From Lactonifactor sp. BIOML-A5 (GTDB lineage: Bacteria > Bacillota > Clostridia > Lachnospirales > Lachnospiraceae), in the NCBI RefSeq assembly GCF_009677585.1, contig NZ_WKYV01000014.1, positions 38,869 through 102,868 of the forward strand: 64,000 bases of DNA, read 5' to 3'. The position numbers were made by a program, and so were the translations under genes. This document shows, one piece after another, positions 16,374-26,264 of this stretch (within the stretch, counting starts at the first letter, position 1; the number at the start of each line of letters is the position of its first letter). The notes under the pieces are model-generated. The model was given only the letters and a program-made list of their open reading frames with translations, did no database searches and was not told where the DNA came from.

Positions 16374-18176
16374 TTAATAGGCCGGGCAACCGTAGCCCAG
16401 CACATCAGAATACCCAATAGGATAGCTGTTCTGGCGCACGGAATCGCCGGAGTTGCCCTCTACGGTATAGACACGGCCATTCTCGACTTTTTCCACAATA
16501 CCCACATGGTCGGCTGACATATCGCCATCCCAATCAAAAAAGATGATGTCACCGGAACGCGGCTCATAGCTGCCCGACTGCCACAGCCCGCGCTCCTGGA
16601 ACCAGGGAACACCCTGGGACGCGCAGGCCGCAAACTTCGGGATCACGCCGGCTTCGATATAACCGCACTCATTGGCGCACCAGCTTACAAAGCAGGCGCA
16701 CCATTCCACACGGCTGCCAAAGCCGTACCAGCTCCAGTACGGTTCGCCGCCGACATTGCCCACCTGGGAGAGCGCCACCGTGACGATCTCGCCGTCCCCT
16801 CCGGTAATGCCGTAAAGCACCTGGGACCAAAGGGAATTATTCTCATCGGCCAGAAGCTCCGCCATCTGTTCCCGCTGGTCCTCGTTAAAGCCGAACTGGT
16901 CGGCCATTTCCTCCGCAGTCTTGTGACTGACAGTGATATACAGATAGGTTTGCGTGACCGTGGTTTCCGTTTCCACGATATTGCCGTTGCCATCGTCGGA
17001 TGTTTCAATCACCGTTTCCGTCTGGGTGGACGTGCTGGACGAGATCTCATTCATCTGCCAGAAGATGTCCTTCAAAAGCTCCAGCTTCTCATCGTCCATG
17101 GTGGCCACTTCCTGGGCGTTGTCCGGGTCGGTGGTGGTTTTGACGGCGTAAACCGCCAATACCTCTTTCCATACAGCGCGGGAACCGGACATCTCCAGCA
17201 CATCATAGCTGTGGGACGCCTTGATCTCATCCAGGTTCTCCTGGTAATCCGTATTGATCTCCTGTACGGCAGTCTGCATGGTCTGCCCGGTGCCGGAATC
17301 TTCGCCAGAAAAGAAAATCCCGAAACAGGAACCAATAATCATACCGATGAGGCAAATTACCACTATTATCAGCACGACAATCCAACCGCCCGCAGCAATA
17401 GCCGCAATCAGCGCCTTGGTTGCCGCAATGATGGCCTTCACCGCCGCGGCGGTGGCTTTGGCTGCAGCCTTGATCGCATGAGCAGTGGCGATGGCTGCTG
17501 CACGGGCGGCATGGATCGCAGCTCTGGCAGCCCGCGCCGTGGCCTGGGCAGTGCGCTGGGCGGCTTTGGCCGCCTGCTGACTGGTCTTGATACTGGCCTT
17601 GGCAGTCTTTTCCGCCGTCTTAATGGATTTGCTGGTGGTTTTTATGGTCCCCTTGGCCGTGGAAGAAGCCTGCTTGATGGTTTTTCGGCCCCTGTCCACT
17701 GTTTTAATGCCTTTCTTGCCGCGATCCAGGGTCTTGATGGCCCCACGCTCCTGACGGACCGCCTTGGCCGGCTCGGAAACCGTATCTGTTGCCTGACGCC
17801 CGCTCCAGCGTGTGGCAGGCTGACCAGCCTGCCGAGCCGCCTGTTTCTCTGCTTGTTTTTTCGGCTGTTCGGCTGCGGCTTTCCGCTTTTGGATTTTCTC
17901 CTTGACCTTGGAGATGTTCTCCTTGGTTGTCTGAACCCCCTTGCGGCCCTGTTTATCAAACTGGTGGACCGCTTCATGGGTGACGTTATCCACCCCAGCG
18001 GAAAGACGGTCGGACGCATACTCACCGGGGGAGCTTTCCTCCGCATACAGGCTGTGGTCGGCCTTATCCTTGGTGCGGATATACGCCTCCTTCATCCGTT
18101 CAGAAGCAACCGCCGCTTTATCAATCGCTTTAATGCCTTTTTTCTCAGAAACTCTTGTTTTAATGCCCTTGCCCAT
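16374..18176 (-). CDS. Membrane-anchored CHAP/C40-type peptidoglycan hydrolase of the conjugation apparatus
   Basis: A 600-aa protein. Residues 1-100 are charged. Residues 100-260 form an extreme Ala/Lys/Thr-rich helical region (for example [20 protein letters not shown]). One membrane span lies near 263-288. An extracellular part of about 310 residues ends in a CHAP-like domain: [14 protein letters not shown] near 495 holds the nucleophile Cys, DHVGIVEK near 556-563 the His. In Gram-positive ICEs such VirB1-like enzymes open the cell wall for the transfer channel. The start at 18176 has GGAGG 8 nt upstream. Confidence 0.86.
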   Translation of the reverse strand: MGKGIKTRVSEKKGIKAIDKAAVASERMKEAYIRTKDKADHSLYAEESSPGEYASDRLSAGVDNVTHEAVHQFDKQGRKGVQTTKENISKVKEKIQKRKAAAEQPKKQAEKQAARQAGQPATRWSGRQATDTVSEPAKAVRQERGAIKTLDRGKKGIKTVDRGRKTIKQASSTAKGTIKTTSKSIKTAEKTAKASIKTSQQAAKAAQRTAQATARAARAAIHAARAAAIATAHAIKAAAKATAAAVKAIIAATKALIAAIAAGGWIVVLIIVVICLIGMIIGSCFGIFFSGEDSGTGQTMQTAVQEINTDYQENLDEIKASHSYDVLEMSGSRAVWKEVLAVYAVKTTTDPDNAQEVATMDDEKLELLKDIFWQMNEISSSTSTQTETVIETSDDGNGNIVETETTVTQTYLYITVSHKTAEEMADQFGFNEDQREQMAELLADENNSLWSQVLYGITGGDGEIVTVALSQVGNVGGEPYWSWYGFGSRVEWCACFVSWCANECGYIEAGVIPKFAACASQGVPWFQERGLWQSGSYEPRSGDIIFFDWDGDMSADHVGIVEKVENGRVYTVEGNSGDSVRQNSYPIGYSDVLGYGCPAY

Positions 18177-18209
18177 GGGCTTCACCTCCTTCCCAGGGCG
18201 GGGCCGCCC

Positions 18210-18998
18210 TTATTCCTCCAGCAGCTTGGCCACAACCACCATCCGCCCGTTGGTCCGGGAATACTCGCAGGTGGAAAGGGTGATAAGCTGGTCGCCATAT
18301 TCCGCAGTCACACCCGTATCATAGAGCGCCAGTTCTTTGCACTTGGCAATAAACTCGTCAAAATCTTCTTCCTGCTCGGCCCGGACGAAGTGGTAATACT
18401 TGAACCCTTCCTCCGAATAGGCCACCGTCTTGAAGGCGGCAATTACCTCATATTCGCCAAAGCTGTCCAGGGTATCAAAACGGATGGTCTTGTGCTCCTG
18501 GTAGAAATCCTCGCTCTCGTACTTGCACAGGTCGGAGAACATACTGCCGTTGTTCATGTGATGGCCGTACAGCACCAGATTGTCGGAAATGCCGACGTCG
18601 CAGTTTTCCTGCATATAGGGCACCCCATAGCTGCTGTACGACTTATCAAAAGCGTGTTTCAGATAGAAGTTGGGGTTATCCTTGGTCTGCATGACAGGGT
18701 AATCAATCCGGGTGCCGGGAATGGAAATCCAGCCCACCAGGTCGCTGTTCTGGGCGTACACATCCGCATATTTCTCAAAGGCCGTGAGTTCTTCCGGCTC
18801 CTGGGCCGGGTCATCGGCCAGCTCCAGCGTGGGCAGCTCCACATCTTCCTTGACCAGCTCGGCCACCTCGTCAAAGGCTTCGGCGCTTTGCTTCTGATCC
18901 AGGTATTCCCGGCAGAGCATAGCCCCGGAGAAAAGGAAAAGGGCGGCACAAAGGGCCGCCCCCGCGATCATCAGTCTGCTTTTTACTTTGTCACTCAT
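18210..18998 (-). CDS. Class B sortase
   Basis: A 262-aa transpeptidase with an N-terminal membrane anchor (residues 9-28). Its catalytic residues are visible: His146 or His147 in LVLYGHHMNNGSMF, Cys244 in LSTCEYS and Arg252 in RTNGR. The DYPVMQ segment and length fit class B. It would anchor surface proteins to peptidoglycan. The only sorting-signal protein in the window is the adhesin at 47417, ending in TPKTGD, which is its likely client (inference). It lies between the wall hydrolase gene and a coiled-coil gene in the conjugation operon. Confidence 0.9.
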   Translation of the reverse strand: MSDKVKSRLMIAGAALCAALFLFSGAMLCREYLDQKQSAEAFDEVAELVKEDVELPTLELADDPAQEPEELTAFEKYADVYAQNSDLVGWISIPGTRIDYPVMQTKDNPNFYLKHAFDKSYSSYGVPYMQENCDVGISDNLVLYGHHMNNGSMFSDLCKYESEDFYQEHKTIRFDTLDSFGEYEVIAAFKTVAYSEEGFKYYHFVRAEQEEDFDEFIAKCKELALYDTGVTAEYGDQLITLSTCEYSRTNGRMVVVAKLLEE

Positions 18999-19016
18999 AT
19001 TTTCACCCTCCTGTAC

Positions 19017-19769
19017 TTATCGTGCCTGTTCTTTACTGGCCGCTTGGCGGCGCTGCCCGGCCTGGGCTGATTTTAGCCCCTGCAGTTCAGTTTTCACGGA
19101 TGAGCGCCCACTATTGATTCGCTCCACAGTGAGAGCCGTGTCACGATCCATCTCAGAAAATGCCTTGCCGCAGTACAGCACAAAGCTCCGCAGCTTGGCA
19201 AGCACACCCTTATCCGCAGATAATTCCTTGCTTTCCTGGGGTTCCTTTCCCGCAAGGGCAAGCCCGGCGTTTTTGATGTGGCCGCCCGCCTGGTGCAATT
19301 CTTCCCGCATGGCGTCCAGCCTCACGGCGAGCTGCCCCATGCTTTTTTCCGCATGGGCAAAGCCCCGTCCCATCCGGGAAAGAACCGAGGGGATACGCAG
19401 GGCCTGTGCCGCATGGCACAGGGCAGAGCGCCCTTTCTCCCGGAAAGTCTGCACCATCTGCTTTGCAGATGAAATGAGGTTTTCTTTTGCCGTGGAAACC
19501 ATCACTTTGGTCTGGCGGACTTTACCCTCCACAGTGTCTACAAGCTGAGAGCACCGGGCGCGGATTCCCTTGTCGTGGAGCTTGCCCACCTCCAGGCGCA
19601 TTTCCTTCATTTCGTCCATCATCTGTGACAGCTTTTCTTCCATACCGTCGATATAGCCCACCAGGGCCTGCACTTCTTCCTTTTGCTTTTGAAGCCCGTT
19701 CTGCTCCAAAACGGAAATCAGGTCTATGATCTGCGGGTGGTCCCGCAGCGCAAGTGCCGGTTCAGCCAT
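19017..19769 (-). CDS. Conserved ICE coiled-coil protein of unknown function
   Basis: A 250-aa soluble protein with predicted coiled coil in residues 20-75 (LQKQKEEVQALVGYIDGMEE, then MMDEMKEMRLEV) and a helical, basic C-terminus. No membrane span or catalytic motif is visible. It lies between the VirB4-DUF pair and the sortase in the same direction, so it probably belongs to the transfer operon. The position matches the long helical proteins in Tn1549-like elements. No function can be given. Confidence 0.65.
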   Translation of the reverse strand: MAEPALALRDHPQIIDLISVLEQNGLQKQKEEVQALVGYIDGMEEKLSQMMDEMKEMRLEVGKLHDKGIRARCSQLVDTVEGKVRQTKVMVSTAKENLISSAKQMVQTFREKGRSALCHAAQALRIPSVLSRMGRGFAHAEKSMGQLAVRLDAMREELHQAGGHIKNAGLALAGKEPQESKELSADKGVLAKLRSFVLYCGKAFSEMDRDTALTVERINSGRSSVKTELQGLKSAQAGQRRQAASKEQAR

Positions 19770-19795
19770 TGTTCATTCCTCCATTCTCAAAAGTA

Positions 19796-20200
19796 TCATC
19801 GCGCCGGTTCCACCTGCTTTTTCGCAGGGGGCAGCTCCCGGCAGTATTCCGGGTAACGGATTTTCACGCCCTCCATAAAGTAAGGTGCAAACTCGCAGCA
19901 GAACAAATCCTCCGGGGAATAGGCGTTGCTGTGCTCCGGGTCGGTGTAGCCGTTCCAGAGATTGAAAGCAAGGCGGCACACCCGGACAGTGCCGCTGGTC
20001 TGCCAGCCGCCGTGCATGCCATCCGGCTCGATGCAATCCTGCTTGAAATCAAACATCTGGCGGATGTTTGCCCGCGTTTCTGGGGCAATCCCCATCACAT
20101 AGAAAAAGGCCCGGTGGTAACAGTCGTTCCGCCGCGCCTCGCTCATCATATCTAAAAAGAAATCTCGGTGTTCCGGGGACGCAAAGCGGATATTGTTCAT
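19796..20200 (-). CDS. DUF6075-like small ICE protein
   Basis: A 134-aa protein with ASPEHRDFFLDMM, YHRAFFYVMGI, FDFKQDCIEPDGMHGGWQTS and VRVCRLAFNLWNGY. I recall this pattern from a conserved protein near virB4 in Clostridia ICEs (DUF6075, from memory). The start overlaps the virB4 stop by 4 bp, so it is cotranslated. Its role is unknown. Confidence 0.65.
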   Translation of the reverse strand: MNNIRFASPEHRDFFLDMMSEARRNDCYHRAFFYVMGIAPETRANIRQMFDFKQDCIEPDGMHGGWQTSGTVRVCRLAFNLWNGYTDPEHSNAYSPEDLFCCEFAPYFMEGVKIRYPEYCRELPPAKKQVEPAR

Positions 20201-22554
20201 GCCGGCACCTCCTCGCCGCCGAATACACCTTCACCGGGTTTGGTGGTCATCAAAGCATAGAGCCTGGTGTCACGGGGGAACCGGTTGATGAAAGGCACCA
20301 GGGCACTGCCATACCGGATGAGGCCGCAGCCCGCGTCTGCGTTGGTGACGTAGCTCATCTGCTCATTGGAAATGTTCAAGAGCTTCGCCAGCTTTGCCCG
20401 GTCGGATGCCGCCTGGTTCAACATGACAATAAACTCCGAGTTGGAAAGCATGGTGCTGGCCTGGACGGAATCCAAAAGGTACTCCACATTCTGCGTGATG
20501 GCTGTGGGATAAGCGCCGCGCTTTCTAAACTGCCTCCATGCGGAATTAAAGAAAATGCCGCTTTGCTCATTTTCAAACATCACATGAAACTCATCGATGA
20601 ACACATGGGTACGCTTGCCCCGTTTCCAGTTGAGGGTGACGCGGTTCAGGATTGTATCGGTGATGACCAGGGAACCGGCAGGCTTTAGCTGCTCGCCCAG
20701 GCCGTGGATGTCGAACACCACATAGGGCTTGTTCAAATCCACTGTGCTTTCCCGGCCAAAGATGTCCAGGGAGCCGGTGGTGTAAAGCTCCAGGGAAAGG
20801 GCGATCTCTTTGGCCTTGTCCTCTGGCTGCTCCAGCAGCTTATTCCGCAGGTCGCAGAGGGTGGCCACCCGCCCGATCTTCTCCGCCTCCGGGTACACCA
20901 GTGCGGTGCAGCGGTCGATAATGGATTTATGCTGCGGCCCCACTCCGCGCTTGTCGATCTGCTCGATGAGGGACATGACAAACTGGCTCTTTTCCACGAT
21001 GGGGTTTTGCTCACCGTAGCCCTCTACCATATACATGGCGTTGAGGCGGTCTTTGCCGCCCGCCACCAGATGGGCCACCGTTGCTCTCTCCCGGCCCAGG
21101 GCTTTGACCAATGCGCCAAATTCTCCCTCCGGGTCGCAGATCAGGATGTCGTCATTGGCGTAATCCGGGTGGAGCATGAGGAACGCAATCAATTCCTTTG
21201 CACTGAAGGATTTGCCTGCGCCAGGTACGCCCAGCAGAAAGGCCGACTGGTTCAAAAGGTTCGCCTTGTTGCACATGATGAGGTTGTGGGAAATGGCGTT
21301 CTCTCCAAAGTAAATGCCGCCCTTATCCTGGATCTCCTGTACCTTGAAGGGGATGAATACCGCCAAACTCTCGGTGGTGAGGGTGCGGAAGGCGTTGATT
21401 TTCCGCACCCCGATGGGCAGGGCGGTGTTCAGGCCATCAAGCTGCTGGAACTTGAGCACCGCAAGCTGGCACATGTGCTTTCGCGCCACAGAGAGCACCG
21501 CTTCGGTGTCGCTGTCAAGCTGCTCCTTGGTGTCGGCGGTGATGGCCAGGGTCATCACCGCGAACATCATCCTCTGGTCGCGGGTGGTGAGGTCGTCCAA
21601 AAACTCCTTGCTTTCCTTGCGCTGCAATTCCATATCGTAGGGGACCACAGCAGAGAAGTTGTTGTTGGCGTTCTGGCGGCGCTGCCAGTTGGTGATGTTG
21701 GTCTCCACACCCAGCAGGCGGTTTTCCACCTCCCGCACGGCCTCATCCGTGGGAACCGGCACAATGTCGATGGAGAACATCAGATTGCGGTTGAAATCGG
21801 TCAGCTCCGTCACCATGTTATCCTTAATATAAGAGGCGTAGTCTTTGAGGAACAGCACTCGGCAGAACTTGCTGCCCAGCTTCAGATAGTCGCTGTTTTT
21901 CTCGATCCCATCCGGGCAGATATAGTCCTTAAAGCTGTGGCCTCGCTTCATCATCTCGCGGGCATTGAAAACAAATTCGGATTCCTCGCCCTGGCGGTAG
22001 AAGTCGTGCAGGATACGCAGGCGCTCGGTGGCGTCCAGCTCCACGCACTTGGAGCCAAGGGCTGCAAAGTGGGAAATCAAGTCGGCCCCCACGCGGGCAA
22101 AGTAGGCGCGGGCCTCCTCGATGTCCTTCTTCACCACGGAGATGGTGATATACTTCTCCTGGGTAATGCCGTTGGCTCCGGTGGCCTTGTCCAGCAGCAT
22201 TTGGTTGTACTCCTTACGGTACTCATCCCGAAAATCCCCCTGCATGGGCATGAGGATGGACGTTTCAAAGTTGGCCTTGTTCATACGGCGGTTGTTGATG
22301 GTAATTTTCGTCACCGCGCCGGAATCCAGGGAATTGAGCAGTTCTGAGTAGGTGAGGAACATGGATTCCTTGTCCTCCCGGCTGGCCACCAGATAGTTGA
22401 TGTCGCTGAATTTATAGGTTTTGGAGAACTTGTTTCCCACCAGAAAAATACCGTCCGGCCAGATACGGCGGACGGGGATCACATCCTGCACCTTCCGGGG
22501 GACAGTGTAGCGTTCCTTTTCCTGCTTGGACATGGTTTTGATGGTCTTAATCAT
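20197..22554 (-). CDS. virB4: VirB4/TraE-type conjugation ATPase
   Basis: A 785-aa ATPase that powers assembly and work of the type IV transfer channel at the membrane. The N-terminal VirB4 domain (to about 400) precedes the motor domain, with Walker A GVPGAGKS (442-449), Walker B HVFIDEFH (near 640) and a late QNVEYLLDS segment. Its ATG overlaps the end of prgI by 8 bp. Full length, with no frameshift. The best-defined component of the mating-pair module. Confidence 0.95.
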   Translation of the reverse strand: MIKTIKTMSKQEKERYTVPRKVQDVIPVRRIWPDGIFLVGNKFSKTYKFSDINYLVASREDKESMFLTYSELLNSLDSGAVTKITINNRRMNKANFETSILMPMQGDFRDEYRKEYNQMLLDKATGANGITQEKYITISVVKKDIEEARAYFARVGADLISHFAALGSKCVELDATERLRILHDFYRQGEESEFVFNAREMMKRGHSFKDYICPDGIEKNSDYLKLGSKFCRVLFLKDYASYIKDNMVTELTDFNRNLMFSIDIVPVPTDEAVREVENRLLGVETNITNWQRRQNANNNFSAVVPYDMELQRKESKEFLDDLTTRDQRMMFAVMTLAITADTKEQLDSDTEAVLSVARKHMCQLAVLKFQQLDGLNTALPIGVRKINAFRTLTTESLAVFIPFKVQEIQDKGGIYFGENAISHNLIMCNKANLLNQSAFLLGVPGAGKSFSAKELIAFLMLHPDYANDDILICDPEGEFGALVKALGRERATVAHLVAGGKDRLNAMYMVEGYGEQNPIVEKSQFVMSLIEQIDKRGVGPQHKSIIDRCTALVYPEAEKIGRVATLCDLRNKLLEQPEDKAKEIALSLELYTTGSLDIFGRESTVDLNKPYVVFDIHGLGEQLKPAGSLVITDTILNRVTLNWKRGKRTHVFIDEFHVMFENEQSGIFFNSAWRQFRKRGAYPTAITQNVEYLLDSVQASTMLSNSEFIVMLNQAASDRAKLAKLLNISNEQMSYVTNADAGCGLIRYGSALVPFINRFPRDTRLYALMTTKPGEGVFGGEEVPA

Positions 22555-22960
22555 GCTTTGCCTCCTTCCGCTTGCTAAAGTGTTTCGGCTCCTGCCGGCG
22601 CTTTTTGCCGGGACGCCCGGTTTGCAGCTCCTCGATGGTATCTTTCAGAGCCGCATAGTAGTAGTTGCTGTCCTCGAACTTAAACTCCTTCGGCTCCAGC
22701 ATTTCCGATCGCAGCCACGCCCAGATAAATTGTTCCGCCGTCATGCCGTGGTAGGTGATAAAGCCCAGCATGGCAAAGGGGGCCGCCCCCAAAATACACA
22801 TCCAGGACAGTGTTTCCACCCCAAAGTAGGGACGTAGTATAAAATAAAGGCCCACGGCCACGCCGCAGGCGAGAACAGAAAAGATGAACTGCCGCATACT
22901 CAAACCGAAAAACATGGATTCGGTGTAGTTGCGGATTTCCCGGTTGATCTTGACTTCCAA
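22547..22960 (-). CDS. PrgI-family membrane protein
   Basis: A 137-aa protein with two adjacent spans near residues 27-50 and 53-74 (FIFSVLACGVAVGLYFIL, then MCILGAAPFAMLGFI) and a cytoplasmic tail rich in Lys/Arg. PrgI proteins sit before VirB4 in Gram-positive conjugation systems and are VirB3-like. The gene order virB6-like, small ORF, prgI, virB4 is that of Tn1549-type elements. Confidence 0.88.
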   Translation of the reverse strand: MEVKINREIRNYTESMFFGLSMRQFIFSVLACGVAVGLYFILRPYFGVETLSWMCILGAAPFAMLGFITYHGMTAEQFIWAWLRSEMLEPKEFKFEDSNYYYAALKDTIEELQTGRPGKKRRQEPKHFSKRKEAKHD

Positions 22961-22964
22961 AATA

Positions 22965-23180
22965 TCACCTCACAATCACATCGCCGGTTTCCAGGTAAAC
23001 AATGCTGCTCTTGGGGATATAGGCAAAGCCCAGAAGCCGGTCGCCCACGGTAAAAATCTCGTCAGGGGCAGCTTTGGAAAAGTGGCCCACAATCCCTTTT
23101 TCAGCGGGCAGGTCGTAATCCTCCGCCATCGGGATGGCGGTTCCGTCAATCAAGTGCAGCACATAGGTTTGATAACGCAT
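22965..23180 (-). CDS. Conserved small ICE protein (71 aa)
   Basis: A soluble 71-aa protein (RYQTYVLHLIDGTAIPMAED, then IPKSSIVYLETGDVIVR) with a beta-rich look. It sits 4 bp from prgI and 16 bp from the VirB6-like gene. Preceded by GGAGG before the ATG at 23180. The position is conserved in related ICEs, the function is unknown. Confidence 0.7.
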   Translation of the reverse strand: MRYQTYVLHLIDGTAIPMAEDYDLPAEKGIVGHFSKAAPDEIFTVGDRLLGFAYIPKSSIVYLETGDVIVR

Positions 23181-23196
23181 TTGTTTTCCTCCTTTT

Positions 23197-24033
23197 TTAC
23201 AGGCCCATCATCTCGCGCACCACGCGGTCGGCCATTTTCACCGCGCCCACGAGGACAAGCATATTAAAGACCAGCTCCCCGATATAGCTCCACACCTGCG
23301 TGACTGCCGCCGCATTGGGGTCAATGGCAGGCGGGGCCGCCGCGAACAGGGAAAAGATAATGCAGGCCAGCACAATGATGGCCCCTTCCAGACACACGGC
23401 GGCATAGCTCTTGATAAAGCTCTTGCCCACGTTTTGGGTCGGTTCCCCGGCGAAGGTGGACAGGGGCACCGGCGCGATGGCCGTGTATAAATAGAGCTTA
23501 AAAAACCGCCCGTAGACGGTCATTATCATAATGAAGCTGAGGACTGTAATGAACAGCCCGCCGATGAGCGTGACCGCCCAGAGAGGGATACTCTCGAAAA
23601 ATCCGCAGCTTTCCACCGCGTCAATGATCTCCTGCGGCAACACAGTCTGTTGGGCCGAACCAAAGCCCGCCGCGTTCATAATGGTGGAAACAAGGCCCTG
23701 GACGATATTAAAGAGGGCCATCATCAGCTCCAGCCCATAAGTCACGACGCCCTTGGCAATGGCGAACCGGATAAACAGCTTTAAGGCGTGCTCCGGTTTC
23801 TTTACCTCGGCAAAGCTGCCGCAGGTACGCATGACGCCCACTACAAAGAACAGCACCAAAAGCGCAAGGCCAATCGCCCTTACCGCGTCATGGATGTTGA
23901 CAATGACGCCCCAGATGGAGCCGCCCTTAAACTGTTCCGGGCTTTGGGTGATGAGCTGCCAGATCTCAGACAGGTACTTGTTCCAGGTGTCGAGGGCATT
24001 TTGTAAATTTTGTACAACCCAGTTATCGGACAT
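23197..24033 (-). CDS. VirB6/TrbL-like channel membrane protein
   Basis: A 278-aa protein with about six spans, including AIGLALLVLFFVVGVM, LWAVTLIGGLFITVLSFIMI and GAIIVLACIIFSLFAAA. The conserved block VYGRFFKLYLYTAIAPVPLS is typical of VirB6/TrbL-like proteins of Gram-positive ICEs. It would form part of the inner-membrane pore. GGAGG precedes the ATG at 24033. Confidence 0.87.
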   Translation of the reverse strand: MSDNWVVQNLQNALDTWNKYLSEIWQLITQSPEQFKGGSIWGVIVNIHDAVRAIGLALLVLFFVVGVMRTCGSFAEVKKPEHALKLFIRFAIAKGVVTYGLELMMALFNIVQGLVSTIMNAAGFGSAQQTVLPQEIIDAVESCGFFESIPLWAVTLIGGLFITVLSFIMIMTVYGRFFKLYLYTAIAPVPLSTFAGEPTQNVGKSFIKSYAAVCLEGAIIVLACIIFSLFAAAPPAIDPNAAAVTQVWSYIGELVFNMLVLVGAVKMADRVVREMMGL

Positions 24034-24106
24034 TCAACAACCTCCTTTCCGGCAACGGTAAGGGGCAGGCCGCCATGGACCTGCCCCCGTACTGCCGTTA
24101 TTCAAA

Positions 24107-24457
24107 TCAGCCGGTAATCAGGGTCAAAATCTCCTTCGCAAACGTAATCACAACGCCGCCGGCCAGGGTAAGAAAACCGTTGGCCCGCTGGCTGGGGTCG
24201 TGGGATTTGAGAGACAAGCCGATCTGTACCACGCCGAAGCCCAGCAGGATCATACCTACGGCGCGGATCAGGCCGAAGATGAAATCACTAAGGTTGTTGA
24301 TAACCGTCAACGGGTCGCTGGCGGCAAAGGCCGTAGTGGTGCAGCAGCACAGCATGAGCACCAGAGCCGCATAAACGGCAAAGGCGCTCCGGCCCTTTCT
24401 GCCCATGGGCAGGCTGCGGGTTTCTTTCTTCTTGTTTTCCTTCTTAATCCATTTCAT
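24107..24457 (-). CDS. Maff2-family protein, VirB2/TrbC-like
   Basis: A 116-aa protein with a signal-like span ending in TTTAFAA, and two further spans (FGLIRAVGMILLGFGVVQIG and LTLAGGVVITFAKEIL) joined by a short loop. This is the layout of VirB2/TrbC-type pilins. Family Maff2 members occupy this place between the coupling protein and the VirB6-like gene. I choose the ATG at 24457 with AGGAGG 9 nt upstream. It overlaps the coupling protein gene by 14 bp. Confidence 0.85.
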   Translation of the reverse strand: MKWIKKENKKKETRSLPMGRKGRSAFAVYAALVLMLCCCTTTAFAASDPLTVINNLSDFIFGLIRAVGMILLGFGVVQIGLSLKSHDPSQRANGFLTLAGGVVITFAKEILTLITG

Positions 24458-26264
24458 TTTGGGTGTCCTCCTTGAATTGAAAGATATTCTCCATGTCCTC
24501 ATCGGACAGAAGCTCGTAAAGGGTTTCCGGCTCCTGGATATTGGCAAGGTCGCCGGGGGTAAGGCGGCCAATAACCATATCCGCCACGGCGTTTTCAGTG
24601 CCGCCATGGGTAAAGGCCGCTGCACCGCCGTCGGTGGTGTACTTGATGTTGGGGTGTTTCAAAAGGTCGTACTTTTCATCCATCAGCGGCGCTTCGCCAC
24701 GGATAAAGAGCAGAGCCAGGTTGTTGTCCAGCATACGGACCTCATCGGGCGTCATCAGCTCCCGGCCCGTGATCTGGTTGTTGGTGGAATAGCTGCCGGA
24801 ATGCCCGGTGCTCTTGCCGTAGGTGTCCAGCCAGAGGGTGCTTTTCCCCAGGTAGTTCTCGGAGATCAGCTTGTGGGTGGACGTTTCATTGCCGCCCAGA
24901 TACAGAAATTCATCGCAGTTGCCGATGATGGATTCCCATTGCTTTTCAAACAGCGCCTTGAGCTGGGCAATGTTCTGGATGATGATGGAAACGCTGATAT
25001 TCCGGGAACGCATGGTGGCCAGCAGCTTGTCGAAATCATCGGGCAGCGAAACATTCGCAAACTCGTCCATCAAAAAATGCACCGGTGTGGGCAGGCTGCC
25101 GCCGTGTACCCGGTCGGCAGAATAAAAAAGCTCCTGGAAGGTGCTGGCATACAGCAGGCTTACCAGGAAGTTGAAGCTGGCGTCGTTGTCCGGGATGAGG
25201 GCAAAGAGTGCTACTTTTTTCTCGCCCAGGCTGGAAAGGTCCAGCTCATCCGTGGCGGTGAGGGCCGCCACCGAGGAAAGATTGAATTTTTCCAGGCGGG
25301 ACGCCAAAGTGATTTGAATGGATTTCAGCGTTTTTGCAGAGCCGGAACGGTAATCCTTGTAATACTTCACGGCGATGTGGTCCGGGGAACGCATTTCCAG
25401 CCGGTCAAACAGCTCGTCCAGGGGGGATTGGTAGGAATCATCATCCTCCCGCACCTCCCCGGCTCGGAGCATCTCCATAATCATGGGGAAATTCTTCTCG
25501 TCCTCCGGCGCTTCGTACCACAGGTAAAACACCAAGGCCATCAAGAGCATTGAGGCCGCCGTATCCCAGAAAGGGTCGTTGGACTGGCTCCCTTTCGGGG
25601 TGGTGGCTTTGAAAAGGTTCGTCACCATCTTCTGCACATCGTTGTCGGATTTCAGATAGGCAAAGGGATTGTAGCAGTGGCTTTTCTCCATGTTCAGAAG
25701 GTCCACTACCTTAATCTCATAGCCCATCCGTTCCAGCAGGCCGCCACAGTCACGAAGCAGCTCCCCCTTACAGTCCAAAACAAAAAGTGACGTATTGCAT
25801 TGGCAGATGTTCACTTTACCATAGAACCGGCTCTTGCCCGCGCCGCTGCCGCCCACCACCAAAGTGTTGAGGTTGCGGCGGTGCTTCCGGCCATCCAGCC
25901 CCATGCGGACGTGTTGGGTAAAAATGCGGTTTTTGAACGGGTCCTTGTCCCGGTATTTCTTATTTACGGCCCGCGGATCGCCCCATTTGGCGGAACCGTG
26001 TTCTTCGCCTCGTCTATAATTGCGCCGGGAAGAAAGATAAATGCCAATGCCCAGCCCATAGGCGGCAATAAAAATGAGGACAGTTTTTACACTGTCCTCA
26101 CACCACACGATTTTGAATGGATCGTTCATTGCCGCAGGCAGGGCGTTTACGATCTCCGAAAGTCCCCCGGAAATGGCAGGCGCAATCAGCAGGGCGAACC
26201 AGATCACCGGGACCAGCCCCAGGGCATAGAGCCAGGGGCCGCCCGCCTTGTTATCTGGCTTCAT
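24444..26264 (-). CDS. VirD4/TraG-type coupling protein
   Basis: A 606-aa membrane ATPase that docks the relaxase-DNA complex to the channel. Two N-terminal spans (residues 11-35 and 60-78) precede the motor domain, with Walker A GGSGAGKS (138-145) and Walker B FLMDEFAN (near 375), then IIIQNIAQLKALF. The start at 26264 follows AAAGGAAG. A longer form starting further upstream would lie inside the preceding small gene. The gene overlaps its neighbours on both sides by 14 bp. Confidence 0.94.
   Translation of the reverse strand: MKPDNKAGGPWLYALGLVPVIWFALLIAPAISGGLSEIVNALPAAMNDPFKIVWCEDSVKTVLIFIAAYGLGIGIYLSSRRNYRRGEEHGSAKWGDPRAVNKKYRDKDPFKNRIFTQHVRMGLDGRKHRRNLNTLVVGGSGAGKSRFYGKVNICQCNTSLFVLDCKGELLRDCGGLLERMGYEIKVVDLLNMEKSHCYNPFAYLKSDNDVQKMVTNLFKATTPKGSQSNDPFWDTAASMLLMALVFYLWYEAPEDEKNFPMIMEMLRAGEVREDDDSYQSPLDELFDRLEMRSPDHIAVKYYKDYRSGSAKTLKSIQITLASRLEKFNLSSVAALTATDELDLSSLGEKKVALFALIPDNDASFNFLVSLLYASTFQELFYSADRVHGGSLPTPVHFLMDEFANVSLPDDFDKLLATMRSRNISVSIIIQNIAQLKALFEKQWESIIGNCDEFLYLGGNETSTHKLISENYLGKSTLWLDTYGKSTGHSGSYSTNNQITGRELMTPDEVRMLDNNLALLFIRGEAPLMDEKYDLLKHPNIKYTTDGGAAAFTHGGTENAVADMVIGRLTPGDLANIQEPETLYELLSDEDMENIFQFKEDTQNEMD

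Noticed and set aside
16923..19070. A 715-aa open frame on the plus strand
   Set aside because: It is antisense to the hydrolase and sortase genes. GC-rich coding DNA leaves long open frames on the other strand, and the translation is low in structure and has no domain or ribosome binding site. The same holds for plus-strand frames at 48539-51049, 20704-22347, 2995-4431 and 24405-25553.
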